The notes: a model not told the origin generated them from the sequence alone. A stretch of 42,722 bases of DNA from Chloroflexi bacterium 54-19 (GCA_001898225.1 MKTJ01000029.1:1-42722); one strand, 5' to 3'; numbered from the stretch's first letter, positions 24,392-33,678 are shown. Translations and numbers: made by a program.

Positions 24392-24633
24392 AGCACTAAA
24401 ACCTGTAATTGTTCCTATTTTTCAGCGAGCCGATTTACTTAATTTCTTTTTGAATTAAAAATTAAGTTAACCGGAGATTCTTCGTTGCCCCTCAAATTCC
24501 CGGCTTTTGTTTTTGTTGGACAGGTTATTTATTTTTCACTAACAAAATAAATAGATTCTAACCAAGCTTGTGTGAAATTTATGATGTTACTATACTATGT
24601 GAACGCCAGACTTTGCAATAGTACCCCTTTAAC

Positions 24634-26064
24634 TTAGCGCACCGATTTTTTGCCGGTGATGAGCCGGGCTCCCCGGTCATAGGTAAAATAGTTATAGGCC
24701 CAGTTCAAAAGGACTACCAGGCGGTTGCGGAACCCGACCAGCGACATCAAATGGACAAAGAGCCAGCTTAACCAGGCCGGATAGCCGGTCATGCGGACCC
24801 CGAAGGCGTCAAAGATAGCGTTGCGCCGCCCGATGGTCGCCATGTTGCCCTTGTCAAAATACTTGAACGGCTTCAAGGGACGGTCGTGTTGCAGGGCCAG
24901 CAAGTTCTCCCCGACCAACTTGCCCATCTGGATAGCAACCGGCGCGACCATCGGGTAAGCCTGGTTTTCCTTAAACCCTTCCAGGTAAGCCATGTCACCG
25001 ATAACGAAGACTTCCGGGTGCCCTTCAATTTGAAGGGTCGGCTGGATTGGGACGCGGGACTGGCGGGCCAGTTTCAAGCCAAGGGTGTCGGATACTTCCG
25101 CCGAACGCACCCCCGCCGCCCAGACAATCGTGTTCGCGTCAATGGTGCTGCCGTCCTTCAGGCGAATCTGGCCGTTTTCGACCGTATCAACCGGGACACC
25201 CATCCGTACCTCGACACCCATTTTTTCAAGGGTGCGCAAGGCTTTTTTCTGGAGCGACTCGCGGAAGGTGCCGAGAATCTTGGGCAGTGCTTCCAGCAAG
25301 ATTACCCTGGCTTTGTAGACATCGAGAGTAGGGTAGTCCTTACGCAAAACGTGGCGGATAAGCTCGGAAATTGCCCCTGAAAGCTCGACCCCGGTCGGCC
25401 CGCCACCGATTACGACAAAGGTCAGGAGTTTGGCCCGTTTAGCCGGGTCTTCCTCTTTGACTGCCAGTTCGAAGGATTCGAGCAGGCGGTTGCGAAGTTT
25501 ACTGGCATCATCCAGGTCTTTCAGCCCGAGCGTTTCCTGGGCCAGGGCTTTGTTGCCAAAATAGCTGTTGGCACTACCGGCAGCCATCACCAGGTAGTCG
25601 TAATCAATCGAACCGTCCTCGGTCTGCACCTTTTTGGCTTCCAGGTCAACCTTTTTGACCTCGCTTAGCTGGAAATTTACATTACCATATTTTCTTAGCA
25701 GGCCCCGGACCGGGTAAGCGACCGACTGCGGTTCCAGGCCGGCGGTGGCTACCTGGTAAAGCAAAGGCCAGAAACCGTGATAATTGTTGCGGTCCAGCAC
25801 CAACACATCCATATCGGAATCGGCCAGGCTGGCGGCGGCGTGAGTCCCCCCAAAACCGGCCCCTACGATGACCACTTTAGGCCGACGGTTGGAGTGGTTT
25901 ACCGGTTTAAGGGGTTCCTTCTCAGGGGCAAGTTCGTTGTTGCTGCCGCCAGAGGTGCCGTTAGTGGTGCCAGTGTGGTTGGCAGGTTGAGGGGTTTTAC
26001 CATTCGTGGCTATACCGGCCTGGTCCGGTACTATGGCTATCGTGTCTTTAAGTTGTTCGGCCAT
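24634..26064 (-). CDS. Type II NADH dehydrogenase (NDH-2)
   Basis: The 476-aa flavoprotein transfers electrons from NADH to quinone without pumping protons. Two Rossmann motifs are visible: VVIVGAGFGGTHAAASL (about 64-80, FAD) and VVIGGGPTGVELSGAI (NADH). The FAD-binding GDMAYLEGFKENQAYP and TIVWAAGV are also present. The C-terminal AWLSWLFVHLMSLVGFRNRL is the amphipathic membrane-anchoring segment of NDH-2 enzymes. About 60 low-complexity residues precede the first motif. The ATG at 26064 is preceded by AAAGGA; a longer frame to 26235 lacks a ribosome binding site. Confidence 0.92.
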   Translation of the reverse strand: MAEQLKDTIAIVPDQAGIATNGKTPQPANHTGTTNGTSGGSNNELAPEKEPLKPVNHSNRRPKVVIVGAGFGGTHAAASLADSDMDVLVLDRNNYHGFWPLLYQVATAGLEPQSVAYPVRGLLRKYGNVNFQLSEVKKVDLEAKKVQTEDGSIDYDYLVMAAGSANSYFGNKALAQETLGLKDLDDASKLRNRLLESFELAVKEEDPAKRAKLLTFVVIGGGPTGVELSGAISELIRHVLRKDYPTLDVYKARVILLEALPKILGTFRESLQKKALRTLEKMGVEVRMGVPVDTVENGQIRLKDGSTIDANTIVWAAGVRSAEVSDTLGLKLARQSRVPIQPTLQIEGHPEVFVIGDMAYLEGFKENQAYPMVAPVAIQMGKLVGENLLALQHDRPLKPFKYFDKGNMATIGRRNAIFDAFGVRMTGYPAWLSWLFVHLMSLVGFRNRLVVLLNWAYNYFTYDRGARLITGKKSVR

Positions 26065-26255
26065 TTTATTATTTCCTTTACTTACCCTTTCCGGTCCTTG
26101 ACTCTGATTTTGAACCGGTACCCAGAATTTCTCTCTGTTTAAGCCGGGCCTGTTTCTCAATTCTGGCTGGCGGAAGTTATTACCTCTCGCTACATACAAA
26201 CCACTTCCACAAACCTCCTGGTGTGTTTTCATCAAGAAGCTTGCCAGCTATAGAT

Positions 26256-26284
26256 ATGATAGCAGATTGTGAATTTTTGTACAA
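26256..26284 (-). promoter_or_regulatory. Promoter of NDH-2 gene
   Basis: On the minus strand TTGTAC (26284-26279), a 17-base spacer and TATCAT (26261-26256). The leader to the chosen ATG is about 185 bases long, with no fold recognised. Confidence 0.6.
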
Positions 26285-26548
26285 TGGATTTATACTTGAT
26301 TTTCGTTAGAATGTGATAAATTACACAAATTCGTTAGAATTGGGGTTAAAAACCGGGGTTAAAAGGTAAAAGTTTATTCCGATATGTCATTCAGATAAAA
26401 GGGCCAATTGGCTCTTTACAAGGACAGGGATTAAAGATAAGTATTGTTACGGATGTAAATACACAGGCAGGTAAGTAAAGTAGGGTGGGTCAAAACCAAA
26501 CAAAAATATCGTCAAAAAAAATCTTGCCAATATTCAGGAAAGGTAAGC
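26285..26548. other. Intergenic region with 20-base palindrome
   Basis: No gene is visible between the divergent NDH-2 and phzF-like genes. The sequence AAAGGGCCAATTGGCTCTTT (26398-26417) is palindromic at 18 of 20 positions and could be an operator or a short hairpin. Confidence 0.45.
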
Positions 26549-27475
26549 ATGCGTAAACTAAAATATCACCTGGTGGATGTCTTTACGGACCGGGCTTTTG
26601 GCGGCAACCCGCTGGCCGTCTTTACCAACGCGCGGGGGTTGCCCACCGCCCTTATGCAAAAAATCGCCAAAGAGTTCAACCTATCCGAGACAACCTTTGT
26701 CTTTCCGCCCGCCTCGCCTGAGAACGACTACAAACTGCGGATTTTTACGCCCGGCACCGAGGTTCCGATGGCCGGGCACCCGACGGTCGGCACTTCATTT
26801 GTCCTGGCGCTCGAAAAGTTGCTCGATTTTAAGGCCCCCCGGAGCGATTTCCGTTTAGAAGAAAATGTCGGCGTTATCCCGATTATCCTGGAAGGGAGCG
26901 GCGACCGGCCCGATTTCGTGGTGATGACCCAACCCTTGCCGGTATTTGAGCCGGAGTTTACCGACCGTGCCCTGGTAGCCGAACTCCTTTCGATAACCCC
27001 CGCCGACCTGGACGAGAATTTACCGGCCCAGGTCGTGACCTGTGGGGTGCCTTTCCTGTATGTGCCGCTAAAGAATCTGGAAGTAGCCGGGCGGGTAAAG
27101 CTGCGGTTGGATGTCTGGGAAAGCCATTTCAAAGGCACCAGCGCGGCCCACATTTTTGTCTTTTCCAGGGAAGTTGAAAACGAAGGCTCGACGGTCCACA
27201 GCCGCATGTTCGCCCCGACCATGGGTATTTCAGAAGACCCCGCGACCGGCGCGGCCAGCGGCCCACTCGGAAGCTACCTTGTAAAACATGGAGTGACACC
27301 GGACGCGCCTACGGTCAGAATCGTGAGCGAGCAGGGTCTCGAAATGGGACGCCCCAGTTTCGTCAATATCGAAATAGACCGGGTAGGTGGAGAAATCACG
27401 GGCGTACGCATCAGCGGCCAGTCTTACTACATGGGCGAGGGTTATCTCGAAATAGATATGACCGGCTGGGAGTAG
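26549..27475 (+). CDS. PhzF family isomerase
   Basis: The 308-aa protein shows both PhzF halves. The first has YHLVDVFTDRAFGGNPLAV and the catalytic-Glu segment FNLSETTFVFPP (Glu47), followed by LRIFTPGTEVPMAGHPTVGTSFVL. The second has the mirrored DPATGAASGPLGSYLV near residue 230. PhzF isomerises a cyclohexadiene in phenazine synthesis, but most family members stand alone and their substrates are unknown. No phenazine genes are nearby. The ATG follows AGGAAAGG. An AraC regulator follows on the same strand 84 bases later. Confidence 0.92.
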   Translation: MRKLKYHLVDVFTDRAFGGNPLAVFTNARGLPTALMQKIAKEFNLSETTFVFPPASPENDYKLRIFTPGTEVPMAGHPTVGTSFVLALEKLLDFKAPRSDFRLEENVGVIPIILEGSGDRPDFVVMTQPLPVFEPEFTDRALVAELLSITPADLDENLPAQVVTCGVPFLYVPLKNLEVAGRVKLRLDVWESHFKGTSAAHIFVFSREVENEGSTVHSRMFAPTMGISEDPATGAASGPLGSYLVKHGVTPDAPTVRIVSEQGLEMGRPSFVNIEIDRVGGEITGVRISGQSYYMGEGYLEIDMTGWE

Positions 27476-27559
27476 TTTTTGCCAGGGCCAGGGGAATGGG
27501 CTATACTGGGCGGGTAGTACGGATGTTCGGTAGAAAATAAGCAGGTTTAAGGTTTTCAA

Positions 27560-28378
27560 ATGAACTATTACCGGTACCGTCCGGCCCAACCCCTGGCGGC
27601 TTTCGTCAACCAATTCTGGCTTTACGAAGGCTTTGACCAGGACCATCTCAAAGAAAGAGTGCTGCCAACCGGCACCGCCGAACTGGTCATTAACCTGCAA
27701 AGCGACCATTTTCGGATTTACGACCCCCAAAACCCGGCCTTTTCGCGGTCATTCCGGGGCAGCCTGGCGGTTGGCCCTCATTCCGAGTATTTCGTAATAG
27801 ATACGGCCAGCCAGTCCGCCGTTATGGGGGTGGCTTTCAAACCGGGCGGGGCTTTTCCTTTCTTCAAGTATCCGGCCTTCGAACTGCGCGACCGGCATAT
27901 GGCCCTGGAAGACCTGTGGGGCAGGGCGGCCCAGGAAGTACGCGAAGGTCTGATGGCCGCACCCACCCCGGCGGCCAAATTCGCGACCTTTGAAAGGATG
28001 CTTCTAAGGCAACTGGTCAGGCCGCTCGAACTGCGCCCGGCGGTAAACTACGCCCTGGGCGAATTCAAAAACAGCCCGGCCTTTACCACTGTTTCAGGTA
28101 TGGCCGAGCGGACCGGGTATAGCGCGAAACGGTTCATGCAGCTTTTTAACGAGGAAGTGGGCCTTACGCCCAAACTGTACTGGCGGGTCCAGCGTTTCCA
28201 GGCCACTTTGCGCCGTCTTCACAGGGGTGAGGCGGTCAACTGGTCCGATTTAGCGGCGAGGCTGGGCTATTTCGACCAGGCCCATTTCAACCACGATTTC
28301 CAGGCTTTCTCCGGTCTCAACCCCGCCACCTACCTGTCCCGGCGCGGCCCTCACCAGAACCACGTTCCCCTGCCATAA
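27560..28378 (+). CDS. AraC family transcriptional regulator
   Basis: The 272-aa protein has an N-terminal cupin-like domain (DUF6597-like: FVNQFWLYEGF, VLPTGTAELVINL, VGVAFKPGGAFPFF written here as MGVAFKPGGAFPFF) and a C-terminal AraC DNA-binding domain from about residue 175. The second helix-turn-helix is NWSDLAARLGYFDQAHFNHDFQAFSGLNPATYL (GYFDQAHFNHDFQAFSG is the diagnostic signature). The first helix pair is MAERTGYSAKRFMQLFNEEVG. It may regulate itself or the upstream phzF-like gene. It converges on the small membrane protein gene with 18 bases between stops. Confidence 0.9.
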   Translation: MNYYRYRPAQPLAAFVNQFWLYEGFDQDHLKERVLPTGTAELVINLQSDHFRIYDPQNPAFSRSFRGSLAVGPHSEYFVIDTASQSAVMGVAFKPGGAFPFFKYPAFELRDRHMALEDLWGRAAQEVREGLMAAPTPAAKFATFERMLLRQLVRPLELRPAVNYALGEFKNSPAFTTVSGMAERTGYSAKRFMQLFNEEVGLTPKLYWRVQRFQATLRRLHRGEAVNWSDLAARLGYFDQAHFNHDFQAFSGLNPATYLSRRGPHQNHVPLP

Positions 28379-28396
28379 ATTTTTCCAGGCTTAAAT

Positions 28397-28762
28397 TTAG
28401 TGGGAAAGCAGCCAGCCAAGCCGGTCGTAGGCGGTGAGCATCTGGACCAGGGCGACAATTCCGAAGACCCAACCCGCCGTGGTAGCGCCTGCCGCGAAGA
28501 AAGCCCAGGTCGCCAGGCCAAAGTAGCCGAACTCGATTACAAGGCGGACCCACCCCGGCACTTTTACCACGGGCGCGCCCCGGCTATCCCCTTCCGTCCC
28601 AAAGATGCCCCAGACCGCCGCCGCCAGCAGGGGCAACCCCAGCATGAGGATAATCCGCAAAAGAGTGTTATCGGTAAAGGTCCAGCCCCACAGGCCAAGT
28701 GCGTACAGCCCGGCCAGTTCGAGGAAAAAGTGGATGGTATAGTTTAGCGGGTGGTGGGCCAT
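28397..28762 (-). CDS. YrdB-like (DUF2568) small membrane protein
   Basis: The 121-aa protein has four hydrophobic segments (about residues 8-28, 34-52, 68-88 and 94-113). It has the family pattern of an early helix FLELAGLYALGLWGW, then LPLLAAAVWGIFGTEGDSRG, and VRLVIEFGYFGLATWAF. The family (YrdB/DUF2568) has no established function. The ATG lies six bases after the stop of the HEAT-repeat gene and uses GGGAG inside that gene's end as ribosome binding site, so it is the last gene of the six-gene operon. Confidence 0.8.
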   Translation of the reverse strand: MAHHPLNYTIHFFLELAGLYALGLWGWTFTDNTLLRIILMLGLPLLAAAVWGIFGTEGDSRGAPVVKVPGWVRLVIEFGYFGLATWAFFAAGATTAGWVFGIVALVQMLTAYDRLGWLLSH

Positions 28763-28768
28763 ATTTGC

Positions 28769-30019
28769 TTACTCCCTTGCTGCTTCGATTTTCAAAATTG
28801 CTTCCCTGGCGTTCTGGCCGATAGGGTCTTCTTCCTCAACCAGATTTTTTAATTCGGGTAAAGCCCTGGTAAATCCTATTTCTCCGAGAGCTTTTATCAC
28901 TTTGGCTTTGATAGTGAAATAGCTGATTTCATGACCGAGCAAGCCGAGCAGGTAATTCCCGGCTTCCTCTTTTGTCCCAATCTTTACGACTGCGCCGATT
29001 ACTTCGCGGGCAATGTTAGGCCGGTTCAATTCTACCTGCATTAAAGCGGATAAAGCGGCCCGGTTTCCGAGTTTACCTAAAGCCTCGGCAGTACGGTAGC
29101 GGTGCCAGTTTTCGGGACTACTTAACCCGGCCAGCATTGGGGCGAAACCCCGCTCGTCACCGAGCATTGCCAACGACCACGCCGCCCAGAATCTTACTCT
29201 TTCGTCGGAATCGGTAAGTAGCCCGGAAATCTTCTCTACAGCTTGGTGAGCCTCTAACTCCCCCAACGCCCAAACCGAAATTGCACGAACATCAGAAGAT
29301 TTGTCATTTAAATAACCCAGTATAAATTCTATCGCTTCCCGGTTCCCAATTTTCCTCAAGGCGTCAATGGCGCTTTCTCTGATTTTGTCATCGGGGTCTG
29401 CCAAAAGCTTCAAGAGCGGTTCGAAACCTTCCTGGGCTTCCAGATTACCCAGATAATCAATAGCTACTATACGAACTTCCCTGGCAGGGTCGGCCAAAGC
29501 CTTAATCAACAATTGGGTTATCCGGGTCTTTTCAATGGCGTACAAACAAGCCAGGTTGCCAAGAACCAAACCCGCCGTTTCCCGAATATCGCTAGAAGGA
29601 TCTTCAAAAAGAAGTAAGGCCAGAGGTTCGATGGCCCGGCTATCCCTTAAAACTTCCAAAAAACCCATAATTACAAGCTTGACATTGGGGTCTTCTGTTT
29701 CATCAGATAAAATCGCCAGCAGGGGTTCGAACGCCCGACCCTCGAAACTTGCCAGGGCTGAAACAGCCTGGGTACGTTTGCTAGTGTCTTCTTCCTCATG
29801 CAAAATGGCTAACAATTTTAGAAAGGCCGGGTCGCCAAAACTTCCCAGGCAAGAAGCGGCCCAGGCGCTTATATTTTCTTCAGGGTCGGCAAGAGCCTCA
29901 ATTAAAGGTTCAATTGCCCGCGGGTCACCGAGCTTCTTAAGCCCGGTAACTGCATCATTTCGACGCCAGTGAACCGGGCTTTTCAACTCGGCCACTAATT
30001 TTTCAAACTGGTCTTCCAT
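28769..30019 (-). CDS. HEAT-repeat protein (PBS lyase-like)
   Basis: The 416-aa protein consists almost wholly of about thirteen HEAT repeats of roughly 30 residues. Typical units are LGDPRAIEPLIEALADPEENI, SFGDPAFLKLLAILHEEEDT and ALGEIGFTRALPEL, with alternating helices and a Pro in each turn. The repeats are of the bilin-lyase (EZ-HEAT) type, but no other bilin-related gene is present. It most likely acts as a scaffold for protein binding. The start is ATG, five bases after the metallophosphoesterase stop, so the two proteins may be made together and may interact. Confidence 0.88.
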   Translation of the reverse strand: MEDQFEKLVAELKSPVHWRRNDAVTGLKKLGDPRAIEPLIEALADPEENISAWAASCLGSFGDPAFLKLLAILHEEEDTSKRTQAVSALASFEGRAFEPLLAILSDETEDPNVKLVIMGFLEVLRDSRAIEPLALLLFEDPSSDIRETAGLVLGNLACLYAIEKTRITQLLIKALADPAREVRIVAIDYLGNLEAQEGFEPLLKLLADPDDKIRESAIDALRKIGNREAIEFILGYLNDKSSDVRAISVWALGELEAHQAVEKISGLLTDSDERVRFWAAWSLAMLGDERGFAPMLAGLSSPENWHRYRTAEALGKLGNRAALSALMQVELNRPNIAREVIGAVVKIGTKEEAGNYLLGLLGHEISYFTIKAKVIKALGEIGFTRALPELKNLVEEEDPIGQNAREAILKIEAARE

Positions 30020-30024
30020 ATTTG

Positions 30025-30819
30025 CTATTTCTTAGCATAACTCTGAGCAGCGTCAACCTGGACGAACTCTATTTCGGGATAACGCAGCGCGCTCAACCGT
30101 CCGCCATAGACGCAACCCTGGTCGAGATTTACGGTGTTGTTACGGATTTCGGGGGTTAAATTCCGGGTAGGGGTATGGCCGTAAGCGATAAACGGTTTTC
30201 CCCGGTAGGTCGCGGCCCAATCCCGCCGCTTGGGGTAGCCCGTAACCGGGTCGAGGTCGGAGGTAGTTTCGCCATAAAGACAGAACTCAAATATTGAGCG
30301 GGACTGGTTGCCAGGCATTTCCGCCTCGATCCCGGCGTGGGCCGCCACCAACCGCCCGCCATCCAATATCAAATAGGGTGGGGTCGGCTCCATAAGTTTT
30401 AGATAAAGTTCGCTGAACTCGGTAAAATCCGCCGGGGAAAGTCCTTCGAGCCAGGGGCGAGCGCGGGTATATTCGTTTCCCTGGTATTTTTTGAAAAAGC
30501 CATAGACATACTGGCAGTGATTCCCCCGCACGCTCAGGGCCGTGCCGTTTTCGACCATGCGTGCCGCCAACCGGACCACCTCGATACTGGCCGGACCCCG
30601 GTTGACCAGGTCGCCCAGGAAGACCACCCTGCGCCCGGCAGGATGGGAATAAAAGCCGTCTTTTTCACGGTAGCCGAGTTTTTCGAGCAACAAGCGCAAT
30701 TCCGCCGCACAGCCGTGAATATCGCCGATAAGGTCGAACGGGCCGGTTTCGGTAGAGCGGTTCACCCTGAAACCTGTATAAGTCTCGCCTTTTTGCTTTT
30801 CCTGGCTTTCTTCAATCAT
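30025..30819 (-). CDS. Calcineurin-like metallophosphoesterase (PrpE-like)
   Basis: The 264-aa protein has the full metal-binding set: FDLIGDIHGCAAEL (D-x-H, about 28-41), VVFLGDLVNRGP (GDxxxRG), VRGNHCQY (GNH), LVAAHAGI (H) and IAYGHTPT (GH). This order matches PrpE/ApaH-type and the phosphatase part of bacterial Pnkp. Substrates in the family include dinucleoside polyphosphates, phosphoproteins and 2',3'-cyclic ends, and cannot be decided from sequence. It lacks a signal peptide, so it is cytosolic. Its ATG overlaps the stop of the upstream phosphotransferase gene by four bases. Confidence 0.85.
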   Translation of the reverse strand: MIEESQEKQKGETYTGFRVNRSTETGPFDLIGDIHGCAAELRLLLEKLGYREKDGFYSHPAGRRVVFLGDLVNRGPASIEVVRLAARMVENGTALSVRGNHCQYVYGFFKKYQGNEYTRARPWLEGLSPADFTEFSELYLKLMEPTPPYLILDGGRLVAAHAGIEAEMPGNQSRSIFEFCLYGETTSDLDPVTGYPKRRDWAATYRGKPFIAYGHTPTRNLTPEIRNNTVNLDQGCVYGGRLSALRYPEIEFVQVDAAQSYAKK

Positions 30820-31757
30820 AAAAGAGATAAACTTTCAAAAGCCTGGGCTACAAAGAACGCGTGGCGCTCCCGCATGACCTTCTCTTTTTCGGGACTTCCG
30901 GCCCAGAGAGCGATACGCCCCGCCGGGCGCAGGGCCGCGCATAAGTCCCAATAGGGTAAATTGGTGTAATCGAGCGCCATCAATTCTTTATAACGCCGGG
31001 TGAAAATTTCCAGCGCCTCCGCTCCATACGACCACAAAATTTCCAGCCGGGTGTTGGCTAAATCGGCCAGGGGGTCGCCGCGTCTAGCGTCCTCCCAATC
31101 CAGCACTACTGCCAGCCGTCCCTCCCGCCAGAGGATATTGCCAGGCCAGTAGTCGCCGTGGAGCAGACCGAGCGGGTTAGTTTGCGGCAACGGCCAGACC
31201 TTTTCAAGGACAGCCCGGATTTTTCCCTCCTGTAGAGAATCGTCCAGTTGGGCGGGTTTTCGGGCCAGTTTAGCGGCGATTTCCTGGGTCATATCGGGCA
31301 AAAAAGGCAAGTCTTGCGTTTCCAGTTTGATCCGGTGAATCCCGGTCAGACTGGCGGCAAACTGACCGAAAAAGTCTTCCCGGCCGATGTCAGCCGGTTC
31401 TAAAATGGTTTCGCCTTCCACGAACTCGATTACAATAAAAGGTTTCGGGAAAATCCGGCCCGACTGGTCATAAAACAACGGGGAAGGGACCGGCACGCCC
31501 GCCGCCTGGACCGTTTGTAAAAGTGTGAACTCGTGGGCGGCAATTTGACCGTCACCGGCTAAATCGGCCTCGCCGTAGCGCCGCACAACTACCTTTTTGA
31601 CCTCATTTTCGGGCAGGGCAATCTCCAGGGCCGTGACCTGGGCCGATACTCCGCCCGTTAAAGTCCAGCTTCGAATAAGACGGCCCGCCGGGTACATCTC
31701 CCCGACCAGCCGTTCAAAACCTAAGTTTTCGTGGTCTTCTGGCATAAATTTCCCCAT
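30816..31757 (-). CDS. Aminoglycoside phosphotransferase (APH) family protein
   Basis: The 313-aa kinase-like protein has the APH/choline-kinase fold. The N-lobe has VVVRRYGE with the ATP-binding Lys region, the hinge is FIVIEFVEGET, the catalytic loop is LLHGDYWPGNILW (H-G-D-x-x-x-x-N), and the metal motif is AVVLDWEDARRGDPLADLA. It probably phosphorylates a small molecule with ATP; resistance is only one possibility in this large family. Its start shares one base with the end of the aminotransferase gene, and its stop overlaps the phosphoesterase start, so the three genes are translationally coupled. Confidence 0.88.
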   Translation of the reverse strand: MGKFMPEDHENLGFERLVGEMYPAGRLIRSWTLTGGVSAQVTALEIALPENEVKKVVVRRYGEADLAGDGQIAAHEFTLLQTVQAAGVPVPSPLFYDQSGRIFPKPFIVIEFVEGETILEPADIGREDFFGQFAASLTGIHRIKLETQDLPFLPDMTQEIAAKLARKPAQLDDSLQEGKIRAVLEKVWPLPQTNPLGLLHGDYWPGNILWREGRLAVVLDWEDARRGDPLADLANTRLEILWSYGAEALEIFTRRYKELMALDYTNLPYWDLCAALRPAGRIALWAGSPEKEKVMRERHAFFVAQAFESLSLL

Positions 31758-32908
31758 CAGGCCAGGGCTTTGATAAGCCGGTCGAGCCCTTCTTCGAGCT
31801 TTTCCGGGCGGGTCAGGGCCGAAATCATGATATGCGCGCCGTTTCCCTCGTAGCCATAGAAATAGCCGGGGTGGACCAGGACACCGCCTTCCTCCAGCAG
31901 GTACAACACCAGGGCATCCTCATCCCGCCAGCGGTTCACCTTTGGAAAGAGGTAATAGCCGCCCGCCGGGGGAGCGACTATATCCAGGTCCAGGCAATCT
32001 TTTAATTTCCCCAGGGCCAGGTTTAGATTCTGGCGCACGTAATCGCGCATGCTTTCCACGAACGGCCAGCCTTTTTCAAAAAGGGCCGGGAGCATCCACT
32101 GGACCAGCGAACTACAGCTTAAAAAGGTGTCGTTGAGCAGTTCGAGGCGACCCGTGTATTTCTCGCGCTGGGCCGCTGGCCCTGAAAAGGCAATCCAGCC
32201 GAGCTTCATGTCGGGCAGGGCGAACAGCTTAGAAATCCCGTTGAGGTGAAAGACCGGGAGTTCGGGATGCAAGGCCCCGAAAGGCGGGGTGGTCTTGGCC
32301 CGGTAGGTGAACTCCGCAAAGACCTCGTCACAGATGACCGGCAGGCCGAGTTCGAGCAGGGCCGTTTGCCGCTCCTCAACAATCATCCCGGTCGGGTTAT
32401 GGGGTGAAATCAGCAGGACGGCCCGCGTCCTTTCGTCCGCCTGTTCAATCAGCGAAGCCGGGTCAATCTGCCAGCCCCGGCTTTCATCGAGCCGGTATGG
32501 TCGCAACTCGACGTGATGGATGGCCGCCAGGTATTCAAAGAGGGGGTAAGTAACGTCAGGAGCCAGGATATTGTCGCCCGGCTCGGTCAAGAGAGCAAAA
32601 AGGAGGGAGTAAGCCTCGCTGGTGCTGGCCGCGATAAAAATCTGGCCGGGGTCAAGGGGCAGGGCCGGGGTCCGTCCGGCGTAATAGCGGCAAATCGCCT
32701 CCCGCGCCGGGAGCCAGCCGAAGGGGTCGGGGCGGTAACGGCGAGCAGTCCAGTACCCGGCGGAAGCCTCGGCCAAAATTTCGGGCGGAAATAACAGGCC
32801 CTGCTCGGTCGGGTTGCTGCTCGTCAGGTCAATATAGCCGGTCAGGCGCTGCCGGGCCTGTTCAATCAGGTTGGGGGTGAGGTCGCCTTCCGCGAAGAAT
32901 CCGCTCAT
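31757..32908 (-). CDS. PLP-dependent class I/II aminotransferase
   Basis: The 383-aa protein is a fold type I aminotransferase. It shows the substrate-side SSNPTEQGLLFPPEIL, the cofactor pocket FIAASTSEAYSLLFALL, the SPHNPTGMIVEE motif (Asn binding the PLP ring oxygen), VICDEVFAEF (Asp to the pyridine nitrogen) and NGISKLFALPDMKLGW containing the Schiff-base Lys. The C-terminal HPGYFYGYEGNGAHIMIS region holds the carboxylate-binding Arg environment. The substrate is unknown. I chose the ATG at 32908; an in-frame GTG at 32956 would add 16 residues and overlap the upstream gene by 28 bases, without a clear ribosome binding site. Confidence 0.88.
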   Translation of the reverse strand: MSGFFAEGDLTPNLIEQARQRLTGYIDLTSSNPTEQGLLFPPEILAEASAGYWTARRYRPDPFGWLPAREAICRYYAGRTPALPLDPGQIFIAASTSEAYSLLFALLTEPGDNILAPDVTYPLFEYLAAIHHVELRPYRLDESRGWQIDPASLIEQADERTRAVLLISPHNPTGMIVEERQTALLELGLPVICDEVFAEFTYRAKTTPPFGALHPELPVFHLNGISKLFALPDMKLGWIAFSGPAAQREKYTGRLELLNDTFLSCSSLVQWMLPALFEKGWPFVESMRDYVRQNLNLALGKLKDCLDLDIVAPPAGGYYLFPKVNRWRDEDALVLYLLEEGGVLVHPGYFYGYEGNGAHIMISALTRPEKLEEGLDRLIKALA

Positions 32909-32928
32909 AGCGCCGGAAAACTCTCTTT

Positions 32929-33678
32929 CTAGTCTTTGACCCGGTTCAGCCGCCACAGGCCGTACGGGTTGTGTAGCAAATCGCCGGGTGGGTAGACCTT
33001 GCAGGTGTCTCCCTTCAGGCGGTAATGAGGGAGACCCGGTTGGGTGCTAAAAATCGTGCCGTCCCGCAGGTCCGGGCTCTCCTGCAAAAGATAATGCAAA
33101 AAAGTTTGCAGGGTCTGGACCGGCTCGTCCGGCGAATTTTTTACCAGAATAGCCCCGTCCCGGAACCCCAGGTTATGCATCCCGCAGGAAAAAACCTGGT
33201 TGTCCTGCCGGTTCAAAATAACAAAAGCGTGAAAGAGGGCTGCAATATCGCTATCCTGGTAGCGGACGCAATTCAACCACTGCCCGGCGTTGTGGACCGC
33301 CCCTGACGACTCGACCCGCACGGCCATCCCGCCCGCCCGGAGCAAAGCGGCGGCGGCATCCATAATGCTTTTTGCCATTTCCAGGGAGCCGCCCGGCCCT
33401 GTCAGGTATAGGGTGAAGGTGTGGTTATCCAGGGCCGCGAAATCTTGCAGCGACAACTGGCCGCGCCCGACCGGGATAAAAGCCTCCATCAATTCAGGGT
33501 CGTGTCCGGCGATTTCGAGGTCGAAAATCTCCTCGGTGGCCGGATTGACCAGGGTTTCACCGGCCAGGCGGAAGCCCCGGCCCTTCCGGGCCAGCGAGGT
33601 AACGATTTCAGCCCGGCTAAGCCAGGCTCCCGGCACCGCCAATACAATATCCACCGGATTCGGATTTTCTTCCTGCAT
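32929..33678 (-). CDS. Uncharacterised protein, possibly DUF4261-like
   Basis: The 249-aa soluble protein is the first gene of the operon. Visible features are VDIVLAVPGAW at the start, the strand-rich HTFTLYLTGPGGSLEMAKSIMDAAAALLRAGG, the VRVESSGAVHN stretch, and FSCGMHNLGFRDGAILVK. The last two resemble DUF4261-type proteins, but this is a recollection of pattern only and the function is unknown. No signal peptide or membrane segment is seen. The ATG lies in a region with little ribosome binding signal. Confidence 0.55.
   Translation of the reverse strand: MQEENPNPVDIVLAVPGAWLSRAEIVTSLARKGRGFRLAGETLVNPATEEIFDLEIAGHDPELMEAFIPVGRGQLSLQDFAALDNHTFTLYLTGPGGSLEMAKSIMDAAAALLRAGGMAVRVESSGAVHNAGQWLNCVRYQDSDIAALFHAFVILNRQDNQVFSCGMHNLGFRDGAILVKNSPDEPVQTLQTFLHYLLQESPDLRDGTIFSTQPGLPHYRLKGDTCKVYPPGDLLHNPYGLWRLNRVKD

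Noticed and set aside
26065..26235. 57-residue N-terminal extension of NDH-2
   Set aside because: It starts at a TTG without ribosome binding site and its sequence has no NDH-2 similarity; AAAGGA precedes the internal ATG.
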